From positions 3,674,333 through 3,738,332 of the forward strand of contig NZ_CP083985.1 in the NCBI RefSeq assembly GCF_020172665.1: a stretch of 64,000 nucleotides of DNA, in the 5' to 3' direction. Below, piece after piece: positions 8,754 to 15,854 of the stretch; within the stretch, counting starts at the first letter, position 1, and every line of letters starts with the position of its first letter. This DNA comes from [Mycobacterium] zoologicum (GTDB taxonomy: Bacteria; Actinomycetota; Actinomycetes; Mycobacteriales; Mycobacteriaceae). A model generated the notes under the pieces. The model worked only from the letters and a program-made list of their open reading frames with translations. It was not told where the DNA came from and ran no database searches. The position numbers were made by a program, and so were the translations under genes.

Positions 8754-10000
8754 GATCCTTCCCCGTAGGGCGTGTACGGGTAGTCGGTCAACGCGATCCA
8801 GCCTTCCTCGGTGACGACGACGACCTCTTCGCCGCGGTAGCCGCCGGTGCCGTCCTCCCACACCACCGGCTCGAGCACCAGCACCATCCCGGGTTCGAAG
8901 GCGAAGTTGTTGTCGAACTCGTCGCCCAGATCGGTTCCGATCATCGGCATCTCGGCGGCGTTCACCCCGATGCCGTGGCCGAGGTAGAAGTGCGGCAGCC
9001 AGGGCCGGGTTCCATTACCGTTGGCCGCGATCGCCGCCCGGGCCAGGTCGCCGGAGGTCACTCCGGCTCGCAGCACGCCGCGCACGGCGTCGAGGATCTC
9101 CCGCCATTTGGCGAACTGGGCCTGCTGGCGGGCAGTCGGGTCGGCCCCCACCACCCAGGTGCGGCCGAAGTCCGAGCAGTACCCCCCGTAGGTGATCGAG
9201 ACGTCGGTCCACAGCACATCACCGGCGCGCAGTTCGCGTTCGGTGGAGAGCAACGGCAGTGCCAGATCCCCATGGGTGGTCCACACCCCGGATTCACGGG
9301 TGTCGGGCATGACCTGCCAGATCGGCTCCAGCATGCTGGCGCTGGCCCCCAATTCGAAGGCGTGCCGCAGGAATTGGGCCGACAGGTCGATCTGGCGGAT
9401 GCCGGGGGCCAGGGCGGCCTGCACGTCGACCATGGCCTCGTCGGTGATCCGGCAGGCGGTGCGGATGCAGGCCAGCTCGTCGACGGTCTTGATCATCTTG
9501 GCGGCGCTGACGACCTGGGACGCGTCCACCGGCCGCCCGCCCGGGAAGAGCAGATCCTTGGCGCGGCGCATCGCCCCGGTGCATTCGTCGATGCCGATCA
9601 CAGCGTTGCCGGGGATCAGCTCGGCGAGCACTCGGGCGAAATGCTCTACGCCTTCGTCGAATTCGAGGTAGACCGGGCCGTGGACGTGGTCGGCCGGCAG
9701 GTCGGACTCGCCGGATGCACCCTCCCGAAACGGCAGGAACAGGTGCGGCCACTCGTCGGCGGCCAGCACGACGGCCACCGGCCGCTCGACATGGGACAGT
9801 CCGGCGTCGCCGAGCCGCCAACTGGTGCCGGTGGCGTAGGTGACGGCGTTGTTGCCCAGCAGGATCAGCGCGTCGACGCCGCGGTCGGCCATCGCCGCCC
9901 GCAGTCGCGCACCGGTCTCGCGGCGCAGCCGGGCCCGGTCGGGGACCTCGGGTATCTCGATGCCCCCGATGGTTGCGGTGGCCGATGTCGGTGCGCTCAT
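8750..10000 (-). CDS. M24 family metallopeptidase-like enzyme
   Basis: A 416-residue M24-fold enzyme (Xaa-Pro dipeptidase/aminopeptidase-like). A creatinase-type N-domain (about 20-160) precedes the catalytic domain with all five dinuclear metal ligands visible: Asp266 (LWTDVS), Asp277 (CSDFGRT), His342 (LGHGIG), Glu377 (LVLEP) and Glu391 (GEE). ATG 10000 shares a base with the amidohydrolase stop (TGATG). Its place in a P450/CoA-transferase operon is unusual for a peptidase, and an amide or C-N hydrolase acting on a pathway intermediate is equally possible. It is paired with a degenerate copy immediately downstream. Confidence 0.88.
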   Translation of the reverse strand: MSAPTSATATIGGIEIPEVPDRARLRRETGARLRAAMADRGVDALILLGNNAVTYATGTSWRLGDAGLSHVERPVAVVLAADEWPHLFLPFREGASGESDLPADHVHGPVYLEFDEGVEHFARVLAELIPGNAVIGIDECTGAMRRAKDLLFPGGRPVDASQVVSAAKMIKTVDELACIRTACRITDEAMVDVQAALAPGIRQIDLSAQFLRHAFELGASASMLEPIWQVMPDTRESGVWTTHGDLALPLLSTERELRAGDVLWTDVSITYGGYCSDFGRTWVVGADPTARQQAQFAKWREILDAVRGVLRAGVTSGDLARAAIAANGNGTRPWLPHFYLGHGIGVNAAEMPMIGTDLGDEFDNNFAFEPGMVLVLEPVVWEDGTGGYRGEEVVVVTEEGWIALTDYPYTPYGEGS

Positions 10001-11181
10001 CACAACCCCAGGAACGTTTTGATGTTGCCGCCGACCACCTTCGCCGCGTCCTGCGGCCCCAGTGCCGCCACGACATTGGCCAGTGACTTCTCCGAATAGC
10101 CGAAGGTGCTCTCGTTGTGCGGGTAGTCCGACGACCACATCACGTGATCCACCCCGATCTGATCGATCAGCCGCAGGCCGAGCGGGTCGACCATGAACGA
10201 CGCACTCATGTGGGTGTCCCAGTAGTGCCGGATGTCGTGCTGCAACTGGTGGCTGAACATGTGCTGGTAGGACGCCAGAAGGTGCTCGGCGTCCTGCAAC
10301 GCCGTTGGCACCCAGGCGATCCCGCCTTCGAACCAGCCGACCCGCAATCCGGGGTGGCGGTCCAGGATGCCGGAGAAGATGTACTTGGCGAACTGCTCGC
10401 GGAACGAGTCGACGTTGACCATCATGCCCACCACCACACTGTTGACCTCGCATGGCGTCTTGGGCGGAGTCTCACCGATGTGGTGGGTGATCGGCAGTCC
10501 GGCGGCCTCGATCTCGTCCCATACCGGATCCATCACCCGGGCGCCGAAGTCGATGATGTTGCCCTCGTCGTCCTTGCCGGGGTTCAGTGGCAACAGGAAC
10601 GTCTTGAGCCCCAGCGCCTTACATTCCTCCACGGTGCGCCGGGTACCGGCAGGGTCCCACCAGTTGATCAGCCCCACCCCGTAGAAGTGACCGTTCGAGC
10701 GCTCCTGCAGCTCGGCCATGTACTCGTTGTAGATGCGGAACACCCGCTCCCGCAGTTCCTTGTCGGGGAAATGGAAGAGTGCGAGTACGGCATTGGGGAA
10801 CGCCAGTTCCCTGTCGACGCCGTCGGAGGCCAGCTCGGCGATACGGGCCTCGATGTTGCTGCTGGCCGCGCCGGCCAGGTCGTCGTACTGCATGAGCACC
10901 GCCGAGAAGTCGCCCGGCAGGAACGACTGCCCCTTGCGGCCGACCATGTAGGCGCCGTCCTCGTACCAGATCCGGGGCGCCTTGTCCTTGAGGTCCTCGG
11001 GGAACCGCTCGAAGAAGATGTCGTCGGCGATCGAGATGTGGTTGTCGGCGGAGAACACCTCGGTGCCGGCCGGCAGGCCGACCCCGCTCAAGCCGGACCC
11101 GGCCTGACCGTGCCGGTCCTTGGGCGCGCCGTATCCGCCGGGAGGATAGAACGCGACGTCGCGAGTTGTTGTGCTGGACAT
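10000..11181 (-). CDS. Amidohydrolase-2 family metal hydrolase/decarboxylase
   Basis: A 393-residue TIM-barrel protein of the amidohydrolase-2 family, whose members include ACMS-type decarboxylases and C-C or C-N hydrolases. Visible metal-site features are DNHI near the N-terminus, ITHHIGE in mid-barrel and Asp352 in SSDYPH. I chose ATG 11181 with GGAG 9 bases upstream; an earlier TTG at 11196 would use the Shine-Dalgarno itself as coding sequence. It lies between a P450 and an M24 pair. A role after P450 hydroxylation, hydrolysing or decarboxylating the product, is plausible but not shown. Confidence 0.87.
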   Translation of the reverse strand: MSSTTTRDVAFYPPGGYGAPKDRHGQAGSGLSGVGLPAGTEVFSADNHISIADDIFFERFPEDLKDKAPRIWYEDGAYMVGRKGQSFLPGDFSAVLMQYDDLAGAASSNIEARIAELASDGVDRELAFPNAVLALFHFPDKELRERVFRIYNEYMAELQERSNGHFYGVGLINWWDPAGTRRTVEECKALGLKTFLLPLNPGKDDEGNIIDFGARVMDPVWDEIEAAGLPITHHIGETPPKTPCEVNSVVVGMMVNVDSFREQFAKYIFSGILDRHPGLRVGWFEGGIAWVPTALQDAEHLLASYQHMFSHQLQHDIRHYWDTHMSASFMVDPLGLRLIDQIGVDHVMWSSDYPHNESTFGYSEKSLANVVAALGPQDAAKVVGGNIKTFLGL

Positions 11182-11205
11182 GTCAATCCACTCCAATCGG
11201 GCGGG

Positions 11206-12438
11206 TTACCAGGTGACAGGGAGTTCGTAGACGCCGTAGGCGAGGCGGTCGTTCTTGAACGGGATCTCATCGACCCCGACCGCGAGCCGCAGCGTCGGGA
11301 TACGGCGGAACAGGGTGCGGAAGGCGATCACCATCTCGGCACGGGCCAGCTGCTGGCCCACGCACTGATGCGGCCCGAACCCGAACGCCATGTGCTGGCG
11401 GGCCGGCCGGGACAGGTCCAAGACATCGGGCTCGGGGAAGACCGTGCCATCCCAGTTGGCCGGTGCCAGGTCGATGATGATGCCGTCGCCGGCGCGGATG
11501 GTCTCACCACCGATCTCGATGTCCTCCAACGCAACCCGGCGCTGGCCGGTGTGGATGATCGACAGGTAGCGCAGCAGTTCCTCGACCGCATTGGCGATCG
11601 CGGCGTCGTCGTCGCCGCGGAAGACTGCGGTGCGCTCGGCGATCTTGTCGGGCTCACCCAGCAGCGCCACGATGCCCAGACCGATCATGTTCGCGGTCGT
11701 CTCATGGCCGGCGATCAGCATCCCGGTGCCCAGCTGGGTGGCCTCGCGCACCGACAGATCACCGTCTTTCACCCGCTTGCCCAGGTCGGTGACCATGTCG
11801 TCGGCCGGTTCGGCCATACGGGCCTCCAGCAGCCGGACCAGATATTTGGAGAGCTCGGTGGCACCCTCGGCCAGGTCGTCGGAGGTGGCATTGCGGTCCA
11901 CGCCCATGGTGGCGTGCTGCTGGAAGAACTCGTGGTCCTCATACGGCACGCCCAGCAGTTCGCTGATCACCAGCGACGGGATCGGCAGCGCGAATCCCTC
12001 GATCAGGTCGGCCGGCTGCGGTCCGGCCAGGATCGCATCGAGGTGCTCGTCGGTGATCCGTTGCGCGACCGGGGTCAGCGCCGCGACCCGCTTCATGGTC
12101 AGCGACGGCGACAGGATTCGGCGATACCGGATGTGCTCGGCACCGTCGGTGGTGAACACCGACTTGGGCCGGTGATCGACACTGGCGCGCATCATCTCGT
12201 TCCAGTGCGGGAACCCGGGCTGGTGGTCGTCCACGCTGACCCGGGGGTCGGAGAACAGCTCGCGTACCGCCTCGTAGCCGGTGATCAGCCACGGCGTGCT
12301 GCCGTCCCAGATCCGCACCCGGCTCAGCGGCGCCTGCGCGGCCAGCGCCATGGTCTGCGGCGGCGGCGCGAACGGGCACCGGCCGTCGCGACTCATCGGG
12401 TACTCCGGCGTCGTGGTGGTCGCCATGGTGTCGGTCAC
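11206..12438 (-). CDS. Cytochrome P450
   Basis: A 410-residue class I bacterial P450. The I-helix reads AGHETT, the K-helix EELLRYL, and the haem loop FGFGPHQCVG. The N-terminal CPFAPPP and the downstream VSVDDHQPGFP segment resemble actinobacterial CYP105/CYP107-like enzymes, although the family is only a guess. The GTG start at 12438 is preceded by GGAG within the end of the ferredoxin gene, 3 bases away, so ferredoxin and P450 are translated as a unit and are presumably redox partners. Controlled by the TetR gene that heads this operon. Confidence 0.94.
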   Translation of the reverse strand: MTDTMATTTTPEYPMSRDGRCPFAPPPQTMALAAQAPLSRVRIWDGSTPWLITGYEAVRELFSDPRVSVDDHQPGFPHWNEMMRASVDHRPKSVFTTDGAEHIRYRRILSPSLTMKRVAALTPVAQRITDEHLDAILAGPQPADLIEGFALPIPSLVISELLGVPYEDHEFFQQHATMGVDRNATSDDLAEGATELSKYLVRLLEARMAEPADDMVTDLGKRVKDGDLSVREATQLGTGMLIAGHETTANMIGLGIVALLGEPDKIAERTAVFRGDDDAAIANAVEELLRYLSIIHTGQRRVALEDIEIGGETIRAGDGIIIDLAPANWDGTVFPEPDVLDLSRPARQHMAFGFGPHQCVGQQLARAEMVIAFRTLFRRIPTLRLAVGVDEIPFKNDRLAYGVYELPVTW

Positions 12439-12441
12439 GCT

Positions 12442-12639
12442 CTACTCCTCAACGATCTTGATGGCTCCGGACGGACAGACTGCGGCCGCCTGACGAACGG
12501 CGGCGGCCAGTTCCTCGGGCGGGTTCTCATCGAGCAGGACGACGACGCCGTCCTCGTCGCGCTGGTCGAACACCCGCGGCGCAATCGCGACGCACTGCCC
12601 GGACGACGCGCAGATATTCTGGTCGGCGGTGACTTTCAT
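12442..12639 (-). CDS. Small 3Fe-4S/4Fe-4S ferredoxin
   Basis: A 65-residue acidic ferredoxin of the P450-partner type. The motif is CASSGQC (Cys10-Cys16) plus a distant CP near the C-terminus, giving three cysteines. The variable position where many 4Fe-4S proteins have a fourth Cys is Ser13, which suggests a 3Fe-4S cluster. ATG 12639 overlaps the TetR stop (ATGA) and has GGGAGG upstream, so an earlier in-frame start at 12669 is rejected. It delivers electrons to the P450 encoded next. Confidence 0.93.
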   Translation of the reverse strand: MKVTADQNICASSGQCVAIAPRVFDQRDEDGVVVLLDENPPEELAAAVRQAAAVCPSGAIKIVEE

Positions 12640-13292
12640 TGCGAACCTCCCGTGACCGGGGCGCGCCACAACCCGACGATCGCGTCGATCAGGTTGGAAC
12701 TCGCCTCATGCCAACTCGTCTTCGGCTTGCCGCCCCCGGCCAGGGCGCGTTCCCAGTCCGCGCAGGTGTGCATCAACAGGTTGCGGGCCATCACGTTGCG
12801 GGCCTGACGGACCGGGGCGGGCAGATCCGGCAGACAGCGGTTGATGCCGTCGATGACCTGCACCAGCGACGGCGAACTCAGCGCGTCCTTGACGACGATC
12901 TCGTGATACGCGGGATCGGCCATCACTTGCGCGGCGAACCGCGCGTACCAGGTCGGGTTGCCCAACGCGACAAGGTGATCGGTGAGCGGACGGACCAGAC
13001 ACGACACCCAGTCGCGCAGGTCGGCCGAGTCGCCGGTGACCGAGACCATCTGCTCGCGCAGCAGTTCGACGGGCGCCCGGTGGCTGCGTTCGATCTCGCG
13101 CACCAGGTCGGTCTTGGTGCCGAAGTGATAGCCGACGGCGGCGTTGTTGCCCTGGCCGGCGGCCTCACTGACCTGACGGTTGGAGACCGCGAACACCCCG
13201 TGCTCGGCGAATAGCCGCTCGGCGGCGGCCAGGATCGCCTCGCGGGTGCTGTTGGCCCGCTCAGCCCGCACGGCCTTGTCAGCAGTGGTCAC
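12636..13292 (-). CDS. TetR-family transcriptional regulator
   Basis: A 218-residue protein with an N-terminal helix-turn-helix (about residues 15-62: REAILAAAERLFAEHG ... GYHFGTKTDLVREI) and a C-terminal ligand-binding domain. TetR proteins are usually repressors released by a small ligand. The GTG start at 13292 lies 28 bases downstream of one copy of the 22-base operator; the identical second copy is in the SDR/cyclase intergenic region. It therefore probably represses itself, the downstream catabolic operon (ferredoxin to CoA-transferase), the SDR and perhaps the cyclase. Confidence 0.9.
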   Translation of the reverse strand: MTTADKAVRAERANSTREAILAAAERLFAEHGVFAVSNRQVSEAAGQGNNAAVGYHFGTKTDLVREIERSHRAPVELLREQMVSVTGDSADLRDWVSCLVRPLTDHLVALGNPTWYARFAAQVMADPAYHEIVVKDALSSPSLVQVIDGINRCLPDLPAPVRQARNVMARNLLMHTCADWERALAGGGKPKTSWHEASSNLIDAIVGLWRAPVTGGSQ

Positions 13293-13319
13293 GGCCGTCA
13301 GTCAACCGCGGATCCGCAA

Positions 13320-13341
13320 TTAAGTCAAGCGATTGATTTAA
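13320..13341. promoter_or_regulatory. TetR operator, copy 1
   Basis: A 22-base imperfect palindrome, TTAARTCAA-kc-gm-TTGAYTTAA in consensus form, with core TCAAGCGATTGA. 18 of 22 positions are symmetric. It lies 28 bases upstream of the TetR start and covers the stop codon of the SDR gene. It is identical over all 22 bases to 14190-14211. Confidence 0.75.
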
Positions 13342-14162
13342 TTGGTTTCAGCCGGCTTGGGCCGGCGCCGGATCGCCTTGCCCGCAACCGTCCCGCCGTC
13401 CACCGGCAGCACCACCCCGGTCACGTAGCGGGACCGGTCCCCGGCCAGATACAACGCCGCCTCGGCGATGTCGTCGGGAGTGCCTTCGCGCTTCAGCGGG
13501 CGATCGGCGCGCATCGTCTCGCGGATCGCCGCTTCGTAACGGGCGACGTCGTCCGGATCCAGGTTCGCCGCGGCCGACGACGCCACGAAGGGAGTGGGAA
13601 TGTTGCCCGGCGCGATCGCATTGACCCGGATGTCGTAGTGCGCCAACTCGATCGCCGCGGACTTGGTGAATTGGATGACCGCGGCCTTCGATGCGCGATA
13701 GGTCATCACCCCGCCGCCGGCCTGGATACCGCCGATCGAGGTCAGGTTGATGACACATCCGCCCCCATGTTTGGCCATGTGCCGAGCAGCGTCTCGGGTG
13801 CCGGCCATCACCGCGAGCACGTTGACCGCCATGATCCGGTGGAAGTCGGCCAGGTCGTCGTCAAGGAAGCGGTTGTGCATGGTGCCCGAGACCCCGGCGT
13901 TGTTGACCATGATGTCCAGGCCGCCGAAGTCGCCGACCGCACGCGCCACCAACGCGCCGACCTGGTCGGGATCGGACACATCAGCCGGCACGAAAACAGC
14001 TCCGTCGCCGAGCCCGGCGGCCAGTTCGGCGCCGCGCTCGCTTGCCAGGTCGGCGATCACCACCCGAGCCCCTTCGGCCACGAAGCGTTCGGCGATCCTC
14101 CGACCGAGTCCCGATGCACCTCCGGTGACGACGGCTACTTTTCCCGCGAGTTCATTGGCCAT
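13338..14162 (-). CDS. Classical short-chain dehydrogenase/reductase
   Basis: A 274-residue NAD(P)-dependent SDR. Motifs are TGGASGLGR at the N-terminus, NNAGVSG, catalytic Ser in LTSIGG, and YRASK. It ends with a short basic tail after the usual VDGGT. ATG 14162 has no clear Shine-Dalgarno. It lies between the two TetR operator copies and reads toward the TetR gene, so it is probably in the same regulon. The likely role is oxidation of a hydroxyl group to a ketone, or the reverse; the substrate is unknown. Confidence 0.92.
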   Translation of the reverse strand: MANELAGKVAVVTGGASGLGRRIAERFVAEGARVVIADLASERGAELAAGLGDGAVFVPADVSDPDQVGALVARAVGDFGGLDIMVNNAGVSGTMHNRFLDDDLADFHRIMAVNVLAVMAGTRDAARHMAKHGGGCVINLTSIGGIQAGGGVMTYRASKAAVIQFTKSAAIELAHYDIRVNAIAPGNIPTPFVASSAAANLDPDDVARYEAAIRETMRADRPLKREGTPDDIAEAALYLAGDRSRYVTGVVLPVDGGTVAGKAIRRRPKPAETN

Positions 14163-14189
14163 CAGGAGAGTTAATCCATGCCGTCATTG

Positions 14190-14211
14190 TTAAGTCAAGC
14201 GATTGATTTAA
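14190..14211. promoter_or_regulatory. TetR operator, copy 2
   Basis: An exact repeat of the 22-base palindrome at 13320-13341, located in the divergent SDR/cyclase intergenic region 24 bases upstream of the cyclase GTG at 14235. It is suited to controlling both directions. Confidence 0.75.
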
Positions 14212-14222
14212 CGCTTTCCGGC

Positions 14223-14228
14223 TACCGT
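14223..14228 (+). promoter_or_regulatory. -10 element for a leaderless cyclase mRNA
   Basis: TACCGT (TANNNT type) ends 6 bases before GTG 14235, the spacing expected when transcription starts at the initiation codon. The start has no Shine-Dalgarno. Leaderless messages are common in mycobacteria. Confidence 0.5.
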
Positions 14229-14234
14229 CATTCT

Positions 14235-15740
14235 GTGAGCACAACGGCCGCCCCGGAGCCAGGCAGCCTTGCGGGGGCCTCGCTTCGCTACGCGATCGGC
14301 CTGGCGCTGGCGCACCTGCTCAGCGTCGCCGAGGTACTGATCGTGGTGATCGCCCTGCACGGCCACACTCCCGACAGCCCGTACTTCTCCACGAGCTACG
14401 TGACCACAGCGGTGATGCTGTCACTGCTGTCCACCCTGGCCGTCCTGATCGGCGGTCTCGCGCTGATCACCCGGTCACTGAGGTGGTACGTCCGCGGTGA
14501 CGTGCCCACTCCGGCCCAGCGCCTGGGTGCGATCAACATCATCCGGGACCAGTCCCTGCTGCTGAGCGCGGCCTGGGTGACCGGCGGCCTGGCCTTCGTC
14601 CTGATCGAACGGCACAGCGGCGCCGGTATCGCGGTGGCGGCCGCGCTGGCCATCGGCCTGGGGGGTGCGGCCGCGACCGGCACCGGAGTGTTGTTCAGCC
14701 AGCGCACGATCCGGCCGATCATCGCCGCCGCCACCCGCGGCCACGACGGATATCTGACCGCACCGGGCGTGCTGTCCCGGCTGATCAACATGTGGTTGCT
14801 CTCCAGCGGACTGCCCAGCCTGGTGATCGCCGCGCTGATCGTCTTCCGGTCCAATGGCTGGCTCATCCCCACCACCGCATCGGTGGAGTTACCGGTGCTG
14901 GTGCTGTCGCTGGTCGCGGTGATGCTGGGCTGGCGCGGCATGGCACTGGTGTCGCGCTCGATCGCCGACCCGATCCGCGAAGTCGTCGACGCGATGGCCG
15001 AGATCGAGCACGGCCGGATCGGCACCCTGGTCGACGTCTACGAACGCTCCGAGATCGGCCGTCTGCAAAGCGGATTCAACCGGATGGTGACCGGGCTGCA
15101 GGAACGCGACCGGCTCAACGATCTGTTCGGGCGCTACGTCGGCACCGACGTAGCGCGGCGCGCCGTCCAAGACGGCGCCGCGCTCTCCGGCGAGGTGACC
15201 GAGGCCGCGATCCTGTTCGTCGATCTTGCCGACTCCACCCGGCTGACCACCAGTCGCCCGCCGCAGGAGGTCGCCGACGTGCTCAACGGCTTCTTCCGGA
15301 TCGTGGTGGGCGCCGTCGACGAACGGGGCGGGCTGATCAACAAGTTCCAAGGTGACGCGGCCCTGGCGGTGTTCGGAGTCCCGTTGCGCAGCAGCGGTGC
15401 GGTGTCGGCGGCGCTGGAGACCGCACGCTGTCTGGCGATCCGGCTGCGTGACCTGCCGGAAGTCGACTTCGGCATCGGCGTCTCGGCCGGATCGGTGTTC
15501 GCCGGCAACATCGGTGCGGAGAACCGCTACGAGTACACCGTGATCGGCGATGCCGTCAACGAGGCCGCGCGGTTGGCCGACCTGGCCAAGTCCGCCGATG
15601 GGCGGGTGCTGTGTTCGGCGGCCGCCATCGATCGCGCCGACGAGGCCGAACGCCGGCACTGGGCCTCGCACAGCACCGAGGTGCTGCGGGGGCGCTCGGA
15701 GCCGACCCTGATCTCGACTCCGGTCTCCCGGGCAACGTAG
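14235..15740 (+). CDS. Membrane HAMP-class III adenylate cyclase
   Basis: A 501-residue protein with six hydrophobic segments in the first 240 residues, a HAMP linker (about 240-295) and a C-terminal class III cyclase domain (about 320-490). Metal Asp residues occur in LFVDLADS and FQGDAAL, the adenine-selecting Lys in NKFQGD, and the transition-state Asn/Arg in VNEAARL. The second purine-selecting position is Thr (EYTVIG), as I recall for the Rv3645/Rv1318c-1320c group of M. tuberculosis. It makes cAMP. I chose GTG 14235 over ATG 14178 because the latter would run translation through the TetR operator. It appears to share the SDR operator, linking cAMP to this catabolic regulon. Confidence 0.9.
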   Translation: MSTTAAPEPGSLAGASLRYAIGLALAHLLSVAEVLIVVIALHGHTPDSPYFSTSYVTTAVMLSLLSTLAVLIGGLALITRSLRWYVRGDVPTPAQRLGAINIIRDQSLLLSAAWVTGGLAFVLIERHSGAGIAVAAALAIGLGGAAATGTGVLFSQRTIRPIIAAATRGHDGYLTAPGVLSRLINMWLLSSGLPSLVIAALIVFRSNGWLIPTTASVELPVLVLSLVAVMLGWRGMALVSRSIADPIREVVDAMAEIEHGRIGTLVDVYERSEIGRLQSGFNRMVTGLQERDRLNDLFGRYVGTDVARRAVQDGAALSGEVTEAAILFVDLADSTRLTTSRPPQEVADVLNGFFRIVVGAVDERGGLINKFQGDAALAVFGVPLRSSGAVSAALETARCLAIRLRDLPEVDFGIGVSAGSVFAGNIGAENRYEYTVIGDAVNEAARLADLAKSADGRVLCSAAAIDRADEAERRHWASHSTEVLRGRSEPTLISTPVSRAT

Positions 15741-15829
15741 CGGCAGATCCACGCGCAAAATAGCGGCAGATCCACGCGCTACCATGCGGCAGATCCACGC
15801 GTATGATAGCGGCAGATCCACGTGCTAAG
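15738..15829. repeat. Four tandem 23-base repeats
   Basis: The core GCGGCAGATCCACG occurs at 15740, 15763, 15786 and 15809, an exact 23-base period; flanks vary in the last 4 to 7 bases. The first copy overlaps the cyclase stop codon and the last lies 26 bases before the ATPase start. No spacer structure like CRISPR is present. Confidence 0.9.
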
Positions 15830-15854
15830 GGCAAGTACAACAGAGGGAGGGCGG

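Noticed and set aside
8754-8861. N-terminal extension of the degenerate M24 protein
   Set aside because: Arg-rich, overlaps the upstream M24 gene; the ATGA-coupled start at 8753 is better.
10117-12807. An 896-codon open frame on the plus strand opposite the amidohydrolase and P450 genes
   Set aside because: Composition is typical of antisense frames in high-GC DNA, it has no domain, and both genes on the other strand have clear motifs.
14178-14234. ATG 14178 as cyclase start
   Set aside because: It would make the TetR operator coding; the GTG at 14235 with a -10 box at leaderless spacing fits better.
15738-15829. CRISPR-like array
   Set aside because: Units are directly tandem with a 23-base period and no unique spacers of CRISPR size; no cas genes nearby.
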